In this document: piece after piece, positions 9,736-18,068 of the stretch | Numbering within the stretch: the first letter of the stretch is position 1 | Layout of the letters: each line of letters starts with the position of its first letter | Source: an uncultured Paracoccaceae bacterium | Lineage (GTDB): Bacteria > Pseudomonadota > Alphaproteobacteria > Rhodobacterales > Rhodobacteraceae | Reading direction: 5' to 3' | NCBI GenBank assembly: GCA_947503175.1 | Contig: CANNCO010000001.1 | Span: forward strand, 372,001-436,000 | DNA: 64,000 nt | The notes under the pieces: generated by a model | The model's input: the letters and a program-made list of their open reading frames with translations, nothing else | Database searches by the model: none | What the model was told of the DNA's origin: nothing | Translations under genes and position numbers: made by a program

Positions 9736-10902
9736 ATGGCATTTCGGCGCAGACATCACCGAACTCTCGCAATGACAGTTTCGCTGTTCGCGCTGGGCGC
9801 GTGCAGCGATGGTCTGGATTTCGACCTGCGAAGCATCGGAAACGGGTTTGATACCTCGCAATCGGTGCAGCAGGTCAGCGCGCCGCGTCCGCAGCCTGAC
9901 AATCGCGGTGTTATCTCCTACCCCAACTATCAGGTTGCGATTGCGCGGCGTGGCGAGACCGTTTCAGATGTGGCGCGGCGGCTGGGCGTCTCGGCGCCGG
10001 AGCTTGCGCAGTTCAATGGCATTCGCGACGGGGTGCCGCTTCGCGAAGGCGAAACGCTCGTCCTGACCGGTCGGGTCGCCGAACCATCCCCCGCAACCGG
10101 AGCGATCGGAACGGGACCGATCCGGCCTGCCGGGGAGTTGGATGTTGCGTCGGTTGCGGGCGGAGCGATCAACCGTGCCGGTACCGGACAGCCGACGGTC
10201 ATTCCGGGCACCCAGACCGGTGAAGAACCGATCAGGCACCGTGTCGAACCGGGCGAGACGGCATTTTCCATTGCACGGCTCTATAATGTCACGCCCGACG
10301 CGCTTGCCCAGTGGAACGGGTTGGGACGGGAACTGACTGTCCGGACCGGACAGCTTTTGCTGATCCCAGTCCTGCTTGATCCGCCGCCCGCCCAAGCGCC
10401 TGTTCCCCCGGGGCGCGGCAGCGTTGCGCCTGAACCGCCCTCTGCCTCGGCAGCACTTCCGGTAGAGGACGCCACGCCTGCACCCGCACCTGCACCGCCG
10501 CCACCGACCGAACTGGCCGAAGAACGGACGAACTCATCCACCCTTGGCATGCCGGTCGATGGAAGCGTGATCCGTGCCTTCAACGCCACCGACAATGCCG
10601 GGATCTCCATTGCGGCCTCCGAGGGGTCGCCGGTGCGTGCGGCTGCGGACGGGCTGGTGGCGACAATCACGTTCGACACGGATGGTGTGCCCATCGTTGT
10701 CCTGACCCATGACGGGCTGTTGTCGGGAGACGCCAAGCTTCTGTCCGTCTATGTGGGGGCTACGGACCTCAAGATCGAAAAAGGAAACCGGGTGACGCGC
10801 GGTCAGGAAATAGGCAGGGTTGCCGAAGGCTCTCCCTCAGCCTTGCGGTTCGAGGTCTGGGAAGGCCGCCAGGGCGTTGACCCGATGAAATACCTGAACT
10901 GA
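9736..10902 (+). CDS. nlpD: NlpD-like lipoprotein: two LysM domains and a degenerate M23 domain
   Basis: The 388-residue protein has a lipoprotein signal with lipobox LGAC (about residues 21-24), two LysM peptidoglycan-binding repeats (about residues 70-113 and 156-210), a proline/alanine-rich linker (about 215-260) and a C-terminal M23/LytM domain. Metal ligands of active M23 peptidases are missing: the HxxxD segment reads NAGISIAA and the HxH segment reads ALRFEVW. By analogy with E. coli NlpD and EnvC it is probably an amidase activator in daughter-cell separation rather than a peptidase. It follows surE-pcm. Confidence 0.9.
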   Translation: MAFRRRHHRTLAMTVSLFALGACSDGLDFDLRSIGNGFDTSQSVQQVSAPRPQPDNRGVISYPNYQVAIARRGETVSDVARRLGVSAPELAQFNGIRDGVPLREGETLVLTGRVAEPSPATGAIGTGPIRPAGELDVASVAGGAINRAGTGQPTVIPGTQTGEEPIRHRVEPGETAFSIARLYNVTPDALAQWNGLGRELTVRTGQLLLIPVLLDPPPAQAPVPPGRGSVAPEPPSASAALPVEDATPAPAPAPPPPTELAEERTNSSTLGMPVDGSVIRAFNATDNAGISIAASEGSPVRAAADGLVATITFDTDGVPIVVLTHDGLLSGDAKLLSVYVGATDLKIEKGNRVTRGQEIGRVAEGSPSALRFEVWEGRQGVDPMKYLN

Positions 10903-10915
10903 AGCAGTCCAACAG

Positions 10916-11779
10916 GTGCGATTGCTTCTTTTGACGTCCCTGACGATGGTGGCATTCGCGGCGAACTCGCTTCTGAACCGTGCAGCGCTTGTTGATGGCG
11001 CGACTGGCCCGGCGGCGTTTGCCGTCGTACGTGTGGTCAGTGGGGCGGTTGCCCTTGCCGTTTTCGCCCGTCTTGCGAGCCAGCCGATCCGGTTTCGAAG
11101 CCTGAACCGGTTGTGGTCGACGCTTGCGCTGGTCTTGTATGTATTTGGATTTTCAATTGCTTACGTCGTTCTGGATGCCGGGCTGGGTGCATTGATCCTG
11201 TTCGGAGGCGTGCAACTGACCATGTTTGCCGGCGCTCTATTGATGGGCAACAGTCCGCCTGCAAGACGGTGGATCGGTATGGGGGTGGGTTTTACGGGGC
11301 TTGTCCTGTTGCTTTGGCCAATCGGCCCTTCGGCATTCGCATGGGAAGGCACCGCAATGATGCTTTTGGCGGCGCTCGGATGGGGCATCTATTCGCTTCT
11401 CGGGCGCGGATCGGTCACGCCCCTTGCAGACACTGCGGGCAGTTTCTTGTGCGCCATGCCTTTCGTTTTGGTTTTCTGGCTTGGTTCAGGTGAGGGTATC
11501 GTGATCAGCACGCATGCCCTTCTGCTTGCCGTCATTTCGGGCGTTGTGACATCGGGTCTCGGCTATGCGCTTTGGTACACGGTCCTTCCGCAGCTCGAGG
11601 CAACAGTCGCCGGTCTCGCGCAACTCACAGTTCCTGTGATTGCAGTGATCGGGGGTGTTCTTTTGCTGGCCGAAGAAGTCGACATCCGGACCGTTGTCGC
11701 GGGAGTGATTGTTCTGGGCGGTGTCGCGTTCGGAATCGTCACGCCTAAAGGACGATCCTCTCCAGGGGATCGTAGGTGA
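10916..11779 (+). CDS. EamA/DMT-superfamily transporter
   Basis: The 287-residue protein is almost wholly hydrophobic with about ten predicted membrane segments in two repeats, each ending in the conserved small-residue pattern of EamA domains (for example LGWGIYSLLGR and LGGVAFGIV). Such proteins are inner-membrane metabolite exporters or importers of unknown substrate. Start is GTG at 10916, 13 bases after nlpD. Its last 35 bases overlap the end of the oppositely oriented Nudix gene. Confidence 0.82.
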   Translation: MRLLLLTSLTMVAFAANSLLNRAALVDGATGPAAFAVVRVVSGAVALAVFARLASQPIRFRSLNRLWSTLALVLYVFGFSIAYVVLDAGLGALILFGGVQLTMFAGALLMGNSPPARRWIGMGVGFTGLVLLLWPIGPSAFAWEGTAMMLLAALGWGIYSLLGRGSVTPLADTAGSFLCAMPFVLVFWLGSGEGIVISTHALLLAVISGVVTSGLGYALWYTVLPQLEATVAGLAQLTVPVIAVIGGVLLLAEEVDIRTVVAGVIVLGGVAFGIVTPKGRSSPGDRR

Positions 11780-12194
11780 TCCCGGCATTGCCCCACGCGA
11801 CATCCGCAAGGCTGTCCGGTTTCACGCGCAGGGATGCGATTTCATCGCGGTCGACAAACCGGCGCCGGTTCACCACACCTTCGGGGTCTTCCCAGTCGTT
11901 CCTGATAGTACCGGTGCGGATCTGGCAGCGGAAATAGACATCGATCTGGTGAAATCCGGTGGCCGGATCGTGGAACTCGTTCACGAGGGCCGGCGTGCCC
12001 ACATCCACATGCAGCCCGGTCTCTTCATGGATTTCCCGCTTCAGGTTGTCGGGAAGCGAGGTATTTGGTTCGACGCCGCCACCCGGTGCGCACCAAAGAT
12101 CGCTTTTCTGCCCCGGGTACGCATTCACAAGAAGCAGCCGATCGTCCTGAAGAAAAAGCCCCCTGACAGCTAGACGTGGCGGCGCGTGCCTCAC
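11745..12194 (-). CDS. Nudix hydrolase
   Basis: The 149-residue protein shows a Nudix box, GGVEPNTSLPDNLKREIHEE then TGL, which coordinates magnesium for hydrolysis of nucleoside diphosphate derivatives. The first glutamate of the consensus G-x5-E is threonine here, while REIHEETGL is intact. Its GTG start overlaps the purK stop as GTGA, so it is the last gene of a purE-purK-nudix operon, perhaps a nucleotide clean-up enzyme. Substrate unknown. Confidence 0.85.
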   Translation of the reverse strand: MRHAPPRLAVRGLFLQDDRLLLVNAYPGQKSDLWCAPGGGVEPNTSLPDNLKREIHEETGLHVDVGTPALVNEFHDPATGFHQIDVYFRCQIRTGTIRNDWEDPEGVVNRRRFVDRDEIASLRVKPDSLADVAWGNAGITYDPLERIVL

Positions 12195-13264
12195 TGAACA
12201 GTCCCGATGATCCGGTTCACATGGCCCATCTTGCGGCCCGGACGGGCTTCGGCTTTGCCATAGAGGTGCAGGCCGGCATTCTCGCCGGCGAGTTTCGGAA
12301 TTGCAGCGATTCCGTCGCCGATCAAATTGGTCATCTCCACGTTGGAATGCCGCTTTCCATCTCCAAGCGGCCAGCCCGCGATGGCGCGAATGTGCTGTTC
12401 GAACTGGTCGATGACACAGCCATTCTGCGTCCAGTGGCCGGAATTGTGTACGCGTGGGGCAAACTCGTTCACGATCAGGCCGTTTTCGGTCACAAAGAGT
12501 TCGACGCCGATGACACCGATATAATCCAGTGTGTTCAGGATATTGGCGGCGATCAGAACCGCATCAGTTCGTTGCGCCGCGGTCAGTCGGGCAGGGACCG
12601 TGGTCGTTCGCAAGATCCCATCCTGATGCACGTTCTCGCCCGGATCGAAGGCGGCAACACTGCCACCCGGATCTCGCGCAGCGATTACCGACACTTCATG
12701 ACTGAACGGCACGAAACCCTCAAGAATTGCTGGTGCGCCGTGCATCGCGTCGAGCACATTCTCCGCATCGGCCGGGTCGGACAAGCGCGCCTGACCCTTC
12801 CCGTCATAGCCGAGGCGACGCGTTTTCAGAATGGCCGGGGTCCCGATGCGAGTGATCGCGGCGTTCAGCCCGTCAAGATCATCCACCTGCGCGAAGGGGG
12901 CTGTTTTCAAGCCGCAGCCGTTCAGAAACGCCTTTTCAGTTAGCCGATCCTGGCTGGTTGCAAGTGCGGTGCGACCGGGCCTGATCGGGGCGATGGCCTC
13001 GATCGCATCCAGCGATGCGGTCGGGATGTTTTCGAACTCATAGGTTACCACATCTACCTGTTTGGCGAAGTCGCGCAGGGCATCGACATCGTCGAAAGCT
13101 GCATGTGTCGCCAAGTCTGAGACCTGTGCCGCGGGACAGCCCGGGGTCGGGTCGTAGATGTGGCAGCGCAGTCCCAACCGCGCAGCCGCAAGAGCCAGCA
13201 TCCGGCCCAGTTGCCCACCCCCGAGAATGCCGATGACCGCACCTTGCGGGAGTGGATCAGCCAT
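12191..13264 (-). CDS. purK: 5-(carboxyamino)imidazole ribonucleotide synthase
   Basis: PurK carboxylates AIR with ATP and bicarbonate to N5-CAIR in purine synthesis. The 357-residue ATP-grasp protein starts with [16 protein letters not shown] and includes [20 protein letters not shown] and [14 protein letters not shown], the expected nucleotide-binding and catalytic motifs. ATG at 13264 overlaps the purE end by eight bases, indicating translational coupling; longer in-frame extensions run inside purE and are not used. Confidence 0.97.
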   Translation of the reverse strand: MADPLPQGAVIGILGGGQLGRMLALAAARLGLRCHIYDPTPGCPAAQVSDLATHAAFDDVDALRDFAKQVDVVTYEFENIPTASLDAIEAIAPIRPGRTALATSQDRLTEKAFLNGCGLKTAPFAQVDDLDGLNAAITRIGTPAILKTRRLGYDGKGQARLSDPADAENVLDAMHGAPAILEGFVPFSHEVSVIAARDPGGSVAAFDPGENVHQDGILRTTTVPARLTAAQRTDAVLIAANILNTLDYIGVIGVELFVTENGLIVNEFAPRVHNSGHWTQNGCVIDQFEQHIRAIAGWPLGDGKRHSNVEMTNLIGDGIAAIPKLAGENAGLHLYGKAEARPGRKMGHVNRIIGTVQ

Positions 13265-13742
13265 CTGTGGGAGTTTCCGGGATCGAGGCAGAAAGGCTGG
13301 CACGCCAATTCTCCAAGTTCTCGGCCACATCGACGTCGCCAAGTGCCAGAATCTGCGCGGCCATTAGCCCTGCATTGGCCGCACCCGCCGCGCCGATTGC
13401 CATGGTGGCCACCGGAAAGCCGCGCGGCATCTGAACGATTGAATAGAGGCTGTCGACACCTGAAAGAGCCTTGGTCTGAACCGGAACGCCGATCACCGGA
13501 ACACGGGTTTTTGAAGCCATCATACCGGGTAGGTGGGCGGCTCCGCCCGCGCCCGCAATGATGACCTTCAGGCCGCGTTCGGCAGCAGTCGTCCCGTAGT
13601 CCCAAAGCCGGTCGGGGGTGCGATGGGCCGAGACGATCCGGGTCTCGAACAGGATGTGCAACTCCGACAGCATCTCTGCCGCTTCGCGCATGGTGTCCCA
13701 GTCAGACTGGCTGCCCATGATAATACCCACTTCGACGCTCAT
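13257..13742 (-). CDS. purE: N5-CAIR mutase (PurE class I)
   Basis: PurE converts N5-CAIR to CAIR, the step after PurK. The 161-residue protein has [13 protein letters not shown] at the N-terminus, SAHRTPDR with the catalytic histidine, and [11 protein letters not shown]. All are class I signature segments. ATG at 13742 fits the family; the ten extra upstream residues do not. It is first in the purE-purK-nudix operon. Confidence 0.97.
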   Translation of the reverse strand: MSVEVGIIMGSQSDWDTMREAAEMLSELHILFETRIVSAHRTPDRLWDYGTTAAERGLKVIIAGAGGAAHLPGMMASKTRVPVIGVPVQTKALSGVDSLYSIVQMPRGFPVATMAIGAAGAANAGLMAAQILALGDVDVAENLENWRASLSASIPETPTDG

Positions 13743-13790
13743 CGGTCGCCCTCCCAAGGTTGAGCGCCGCACTATAAACGCCCGATCTGC

Positions 13791-14009
13791 CTAGGCAATG
13801 ATGTCCGGTGTCAGCGCATCTTCGATCTGGGTAATCTGATCCTTGAGACGCAGTTTCTGCTTTTTGAGACGTCGTAAGGTCAGCTGATCAGCCGTTCCCT
13901 TGCCCTCCAATGCCTGAATCGCCTGATCCAGATCGCGATGCTCGGACCTGAGAGCTTCGAGCTTCACGCGCAAGACCTCTTCGGGCGGCATCTGTTGCGG
14001 GGCATTCAT
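13791..14009 (-). CDS. YdcH family (DUF465) protein
   Basis: This 72-residue, charged, helical protein has the family pattern LRSEHRDLDQAIQALE and LRRLKKQKLRLKDQI, predicting a helical hairpin or coiled coil. DUF465 proteins are widespread small proteins without established function. It lies just upstream of purE in the same direction, with 48 bases between, and is divergent from the Hsp20 gene. Confidence 0.88.
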   Translation of the reverse strand: MNAPQQMPPEEVLRVKLEALRSEHRDLDQAIQALEGKGTADQLTLRRLKKQKLRLKDQITQIEDALTPDIIA

Positions 14010-14082
14010 TGGCGCAAAGTCTCGCGGAAGATTCGGACGAAGGGCAGATTACCCGTAAAACACCATGCGCCAAACGCAAAAC

Positions 14083-14111
14083 CTTGATGGACGTTAACGC
14101 AGGCCCCATAT
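14083..14111 (+). promoter_or_regulatory. Sigma-32 (RpoH)-type heat-shock promoter
   Basis: CTTGAT (14083-14088), 15 bases, then CCCCATAT (14104-14111). This closely matches the RpoH pattern CTTGAA-N13-15-CCCCATNT. It points at the Hsp20 gene and would give a leader of about 60 bases. The agreement of site and gene type makes it credible. Confidence 0.65.
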
Positions 14112-14174
14112 TCATGGTGCGGTGGTTGCCGATAGTGGGGCCGCCTTTGACGGTCGCTTTATAAGGGCATGTCC

Positions 14175-14588
14175 ATGACGAAACTGACTTTAGGGTCTCA
14201 TCCCTTCCTTCTGGGCTTTGAACAGCTCGAACGCCTTGTCGAACGAACGGCAAAGTCAGAAGGTAACGGGTATCCGCCCTACAATATCGAGCAGACAAGC
14301 GAGTCCAGCTATCGCATTACTCTGGCGGTTGCGGGGTTTGCCGAAGACGATCTGACGCTTACCATAGAGGACCGAAGTCTTGTCGTCCGCGGCCGCCAGG
14401 CCGAGGAGCCAGATGAGCGGGTGTTTCTGCACCGCGGTATCGCGGCGCGCCAGTTTCAGCGAAGTTTTGTTCTGGCTGATGGTGTCGAGGTTGCGGGTGC
14501 TGCGCTAGAGAACGGCCTTCTACACGTGGACCTTAGCCGGTCGGAACCTGAGCGGGTTGTCCAGACAATAAAAATCCAGAAAGCGTAA
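14175..14588 (+). CDS. Small heat-shock protein, Hsp20 family
   Basis: Hsp20 proteins are ATP-independent chaperones that hold unfolding proteins. The 137-residue protein begins MTKLTLGSHPFLLGFEQLE and has an alpha-crystallin domain (about residues 35-125) with SSYRITLAVAGFAEDDLTLT, and the ENGLLHVDL variant of the conserved GVL motif. AAGGG lies seven bases from ATG 14175 but only one from ATG 14169, so the inner start is chosen. A RpoH-type promoter lies upstream and a DUF1150 gene follows after 11 bases. Confidence 0.93.
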   Translation: MTKLTLGSHPFLLGFEQLERLVERTAKSEGNGYPPYNIEQTSESSYRITLAVAGFAEDDLTLTIEDRSLVVRGRQAEEPDERVFLHRGIAARQFQRSFVLADGVEVAGAALENGLLHVDLSRSEPERVVQTIKIQKA

Positions 14589-14599
14589 GGGGTGTTACG

Positions 14600-14827
14600 A
14601 TGAATACGAAATATGACCTAAAGAAGCTTGGCGGCGACAGCATCGTTTATGTCCGCCCTGTGCTGGTTGCCGATTTGCCTTCAGAAATTCAAAGCCAGGC
14701 AGCGGGCAAGGATCAGATCTATGCGGTCCACAATGCCGAAGGTGAGCGGATCGCGCTTGTCGCGGAGGAGAAGATGGCATTCATACTCGCGCGCCAGAAC
14801 GAGTTTTCAGCGGTTCACGTTCACTAA
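14600..14827 (+). CDS. DUF1150 family protein
   Basis: This 75-residue protein, with GGDSIVYVRPV, ADLP and FSAVHVH, belongs to the small alphaproteobacterial family DUF1150, often found directly after an hsp20 gene as here. Its function is not established; co-transcription with Hsp20 from a heat-shock-type promoter suggests a stress role. No signal or membrane segment. Confidence 0.9.
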   Translation: MNTKYDLKKLGGDSIVYVRPVLVADLPSEIQSQAAGKDQIYAVHNAEGERIALVAEEKMAFILARQNEFSAVHVH

Positions 14828-14845
14828 AAGCGCTGACACCTTGGG

Positions 14846-15286
14846 TCAGTTGGTCTTTGACCGGGGCACGAACGGCAGGGGTGCGACAGGAACGCCGTCC
14901 TCCAGAAGCTTCTTTGCATCTTCCGGTTTGGCTTCGCCGTGGATCGTGCGTGCAGGTGCATCGCCGTCATGGATCGCGCGGGCTTCATTCGCGAAATTAA
15001 GCCCGACGTAATCCGAATTCTCTTCGATCTGGCGGCGTATCTCGGCGATTGCCTGTTCGCGCGGATCGGCCGCTTCGGACAGTGCAGGCAGTTGTTTTTC
15101 CGGTTCTGACGTTGCCTTGCGGGCGGGCCGCACGCGTGGCGCCATGATGGTCTTTTCGACCTCTGCCGACCCGCAGTCAGGGCATGACAAAAGGTTCTGG
15201 CCCCGCAGCGTGTCGAACGCTTCGACCGATTGAAACCAGCTTTCAAACCGGTGGTCCCGGGCGCATTTCAAAGTATAGCGGATCAT
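14846..15286 (-). CDS. DUF1178 family protein
   Basis: The 146-residue protein begins MIRYTLKCARDHRFESWFQS, followed by LSCPDCGSAEVEKTIMAP. The cysteines resemble a small zinc ribbon as in regulatory-domain zinc-ribbon proteins. The middle is charged and variable; the C-terminus includes NSDYVGLNFANEARAIHDGD and a typical DUF1178 tail. Function unknown. It is convergent with the DUF1150 gene, 18 bases apart, and lies downstream of a Nudix gene. Confidence 0.87.
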   Translation of the reverse strand: MIRYTLKCARDHRFESWFQSVEAFDTLRGQNLLSCPDCGSAEVEKTIMAPRVRPARKATSEPEKQLPALSEAADPREQAIAEIRRQIEENSDYVGLNFANEARAIHDGDAPARTIHGEAKPEDAKKLLEDGVPVAPLPFVPRSKTN

Positions 15287-15365
15287 GGCACCACATCCTG
15301 CTCCTCAGGAACGAATTATTCCCTAATACACAGAAATCAATGCCTTGTCGTCCGGAGATGACCGT

Positions 15366-15842
15366 TCAGAGTTCCAGTTGCACCGGGTCGAAATCACGAA
15401 CGATGCGCCGCAGTTCTCCGATTTCCACCATCGAAGCAGCTTTTTCGGGGGTGACCCATTTTCGCCGTCTTTGCCGATCTTCGGGCCATTCCGACAGTAT
15501 TTTGGTGATCTTCATGGGGAAGATTGCAACCACGCAGGGCAATCGGGGGCCGTTGGCAATGTCTTTTGTATACGAGTAGATGCCAAGGCACAGGTCGAAG
15601 ACCCGGCCCTTCACACCAGCTTCTTCATAGGCTTCCGTCGCCGCAGCCTTGCACGGGGTTGCACCGTTGACGGGCCAGCCTTTAGGAAGAATCCAACTGC
15701 GGCGACCACGGCTGGTCACGAGCAGGATCTGAAGCTCGCCTTTGCGAATGCGCCAGCACAGGGCACCAAATTGCGTACGAACATCTCGCTTCTGTCCGGG
15801 CCCCAGCTGCAACGGGCGCTGTTTGATCTTTGCGTGGCTCAT
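15366..15842 (-). CDS. Nudix-fold protein with degenerate Nudix box
   Basis: The 158-residue protein resembles diadenosine/diphosphoinositol-polyphosphate Nudix hydrolases: QFGALCWR, SRGRRSWILPKGWP, then the box GWPVNGATPCKAAATEAYEE-AGV. Compared with G-x5-E-x7-REUxEExGU, the first glutamate is alanine and the arginine is threonine; the EExG glutamates remain. This variant box is common in this subfamily, so activity is plausible. Substrate unknown. It is in line with the DUF1178 gene 79 bases downstream. Confidence 0.83.
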   Translation of the reverse strand: MSHAKIKQRPLQLGPGQKRDVRTQFGALCWRIRKGELQILLVTSRGRRSWILPKGWPVNGATPCKAAATEAYEEAGVKGRVFDLCLGIYSYTKDIANGPRLPCVVAIFPMKITKILSEWPEDRQRRRKWVTPEKAASMVEIGELRRIVRDFDPVQLEL

Positions 15843-15975
15843 CTGACGTATCCGCCAAGAATTCCTTGTTTGTTAAGGGCAGGTTAGGAACAGATTATGG
15901 CCAAGGAATGGCGGTGAAACACGATACCTTCAGCCTGTGCTTGACGTGCTTTAGTCGCGCCAACATGGTGTGCCG

Positions 15976-17100
15976 ATGACGTCATCGCCTCTGTTCATCG
16001 GATCGGAGATATATCGGTCGTCGACCTATGGAACGTGGCATCCGTTGCGTATTCCACGCGTGTCGACAGTTACGGATTTGGCGCGCGCTTTGGGATGGTT
16101 GCCTTCGACGCAGTACCGAAACAGTCCGCGGGCCCGGACGTCGGCGTTGGAGGCATGGCATGGCACCGAATACCTTGATGCGTTGCAGGAAGCCGAGCGT
16201 GCGGGCCAGGTCACGGCGGTAATGCGCGAGAGACACGGTTTGGGTACGCCGTCGAACCCAGTCTTCCCCGAGATGTTCCGGCGTCCGGCGACTGCTGCCG
16301 GGGCGTCTATCCTTGCGGGGGGACTGCTGCGAAACCCCGGCGTCATCCATAGTCCCGCCGGTGGAACCCATCACGGGATGCCCGATCGCGCGAACGGGTT
16401 CTGTTACCTCAATGACCCTGTATTCGCGATACTGTCGCTGCGCGCCTCCGGGATTCAGCGGATCGCCTATGTGGATATCGACGCCCATCACCCCGATGGT
16501 GTCGTGCACGGGTTTCAAGACGATCCCGACATTCTGATCATATCGGTTCATGAAGAACGGCGGTGGCCATTTACCGGCGCACTAGAAGATCGTGGGGTAG
16601 GGCAGGTGTGGAACTTGCCAGTACCGCGTGGGTTCAACGATACCGAGATGGCGTCAGTCCGGGACGGGCTGATCCTGCCGCGTTTGGCCTCATTTCGACC
16701 CGAGGCCATCGTCCTGCAATGCGGTGCGGATGCTGTCGAGGAAGACCCGTTGTCGCGCCTGTCGCTTTCCAACAATGCCCATTGGGCAGTTGTCTCGGAA
16801 GTCATGCGAATGACCGACCGGCTTCTCGTGTTGGGCGGCGGGGGCTATAACCCGTGGTCGGTGGGGCGGCTTTGGACGGGCGTCTGGGCTGTACTGAACA
16901 GGATCGAGATACCTGACCGGTTGCAGCCGGCGGCTGAGGCTGTCCTTCGATCTCTTGAATGGCGCGGGAACGCACGGGGGAAATCGCCGCCTGATCATTG
17001 GTTTACGACCCTTCGGGACAGCCCTCGCGAGGGTGCCTTGCGCGACGAGATGGGCGTGCGCCTTGGTCAACTGGAAGAGCGCGCCCGCGTCTGGAATTAG
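15976..17100 (+). CDS. Histone-deacetylase-like / AcuC-type zinc amidohydrolase
   Basis: The roughly 374-residue protein carries all key motifs of the arginase/deacetylase family: GGTHHGM (histidine pair), YVDIDAHHPDGV with zinc-binding Asp and His, QCGADAVEEDPL with the third zinc ligand, and GGGGYNPWS with the transition-state tyrosine. Bacterial members deacetylate acetyl-lysine proteins, acetylpolyamines or acetoin-related substrates. GTG at 15970 is an alternative start; neither has a strong ribosome site. It overlaps the end of the threonine dehydratase gene by four bases. Confidence 0.9.
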   Translation: MTSSPLFIGSEIYRSSTYGTWHPLRIPRVSTVTDLARALGWLPSTQYRNSPRARTSALEAWHGTEYLDALQEAERAGQVTAVMRERHGLGTPSNPVFPEMFRRPATAAGASILAGGLLRNPGVIHSPAGGTHHGMPDRANGFCYLNDPVFAILSLRASGIQRIAYVDIDAHHPDGVVHGFQDDPDILIISVHEERRWPFTGALEDRGVGQVWNLPVPRGFNDTEMASVRDGLILPRLASFRPEAIVLQCGADAVEEDPLSRLSLSNNAHWAVVSEVMRMTDRLLVLGGGGYNPWSVGRLWTGVWAVLNRIEIPDRLQPAAEAVLRSLEWRGNARGKSPPDHWFTTLRDSPREGALRDEMGVRLGQLEERARVWN

Positions 17101-18068
17101 CGTGGCTTGGGCGTTCCGCCGTTCAGAACCGTCGCCATCCAGTCGCTGTCGATATTGCCGCCGCAGAGTATCACCCCGATTTTGCGCCCGGCCATCCTTT
17201 CGCGTTCCTGAATGAGGCCGGCCAGTGGCGCAGCCCCGGCCCCTTCGGCTAGGTTATGAGTATCCTCGAAATAGATGCGGATCGCCTCGGCCACCTCATC
17301 GTCGGAGACGCTGATGATCCGTTCTGCACCCTCACTGTAGATGTCGAATGCAGCCTGAACGGGCACGCGCACGGCCATGCCATCGGCAAATGTGCTGGCG
17401 CTGTCGGTTTCGACCAGCTTTCCGGCTTCAACCGAAAGCTTTGCTGTCTGGGCTTTGTCGCTGACGACGCCCACTACCCTTGTCGAAAGCTTAAGTGCAT
17501 CACGCGCGGCAATCACCCCGCAGATTCCCGACCCGCAGCCGATCGGGACATAGATCGTATCGAGGTCAGGTACCGCGCTAAGCAGTTCATATCCATAGGT
17601 CGCAACACCCCGGACGAGTTCCGGGTGAAAGGGCGGGACAATGAAAAGCCCTTCGTTGGCGCCCACGCGAAACGCTTCTTCCCGCGCTTCGTCGAAATCA
17701 TCGCCGAATTCGACAAGTTCCGCCCCGAAAGCCCGCATTGCAGTGTTCTTCTCTGGCGAGTTCCCGCGCGGGACGTAGACGACGGCGCGCAGCCCCGCTG
17801 ACGTCGCTGCACGCGCCTGACTTTGCCCGTGATTTCCGCGGGTTGCGGTGATGATGCCGGGGCGATCGGGCTGCGTGCGGGTCAGCCAGTCGATGAAGGT
17901 GATGCCACCCCGCACCTTGAAAGCGCCGGTTGGAGTGTGGTTCTCGTGTTTGACCCAGACCTTGCATCCAGTGCGGGCCGCAAGCGTCGGCCATGCGTAT
18001 TGCGGGGTTGGGGTCATGTGGCGCGCGACCAGTTTTGCCGCTTCGGAAAGTTCGGCGGAGGTGAACAT
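17097..18068 (-). CDS. Threonine/serine dehydratase-like PLP enzyme
   Basis: The 323-residue protein is a fold-type II PLP enzyme: the Schiff-base lysine lies in TGAFKVRGG, the phosphate-binding loop in IGCGSGICG, and RGNHGQ and ILCGGNID are present. It lacks the C-terminal ACT domain of biosynthetic IlvA, so it is the catabolic type that deaminates threonine or serine to a 2-oxo acid and ammonia. Its ATG overlaps the kdsA stop as TGATG, so the two are coupled, an unusual pairing of amino-acid catabolism with LPS sugar synthesis. Confidence 0.88.
   Translation of the reverse strand: MFTSAELSEAAKLVARHMTPTPQYAWPTLAARTGCKVWVKHENHTPTGAFKVRGGITFIDWLTRTQPDRPGIITATRGNHGQSQARAATSAGLRAVVYVPRGNSPEKNTAMRAFGAELVEFGDDFDEAREEAFRVGANEGLFIVPPFHPELVRGVATYGYELLSAVPDLDTIYVPIGCGSGICGVIAARDALKLSTRVVGVVSDKAQTAKLSVEAGKLVETDSASTFADGMAVRVPVQAAFDIYSEGAERIISVSDDEVAEAIRIYFEDTHNLAEGAGAAPLAGLIQERERMAGRKIGVILCGGNIDSDWMATVLNGGTPKPR

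Noticed and set aside
15873-15887. TTAA-N7-TTAG resembling a CtrA site between the second Nudix gene and the deacetylase-like gene
   Set aside because: One mismatch in a very short motif, and neither gene is an expected cell-cycle target; chance occurrence is likely.
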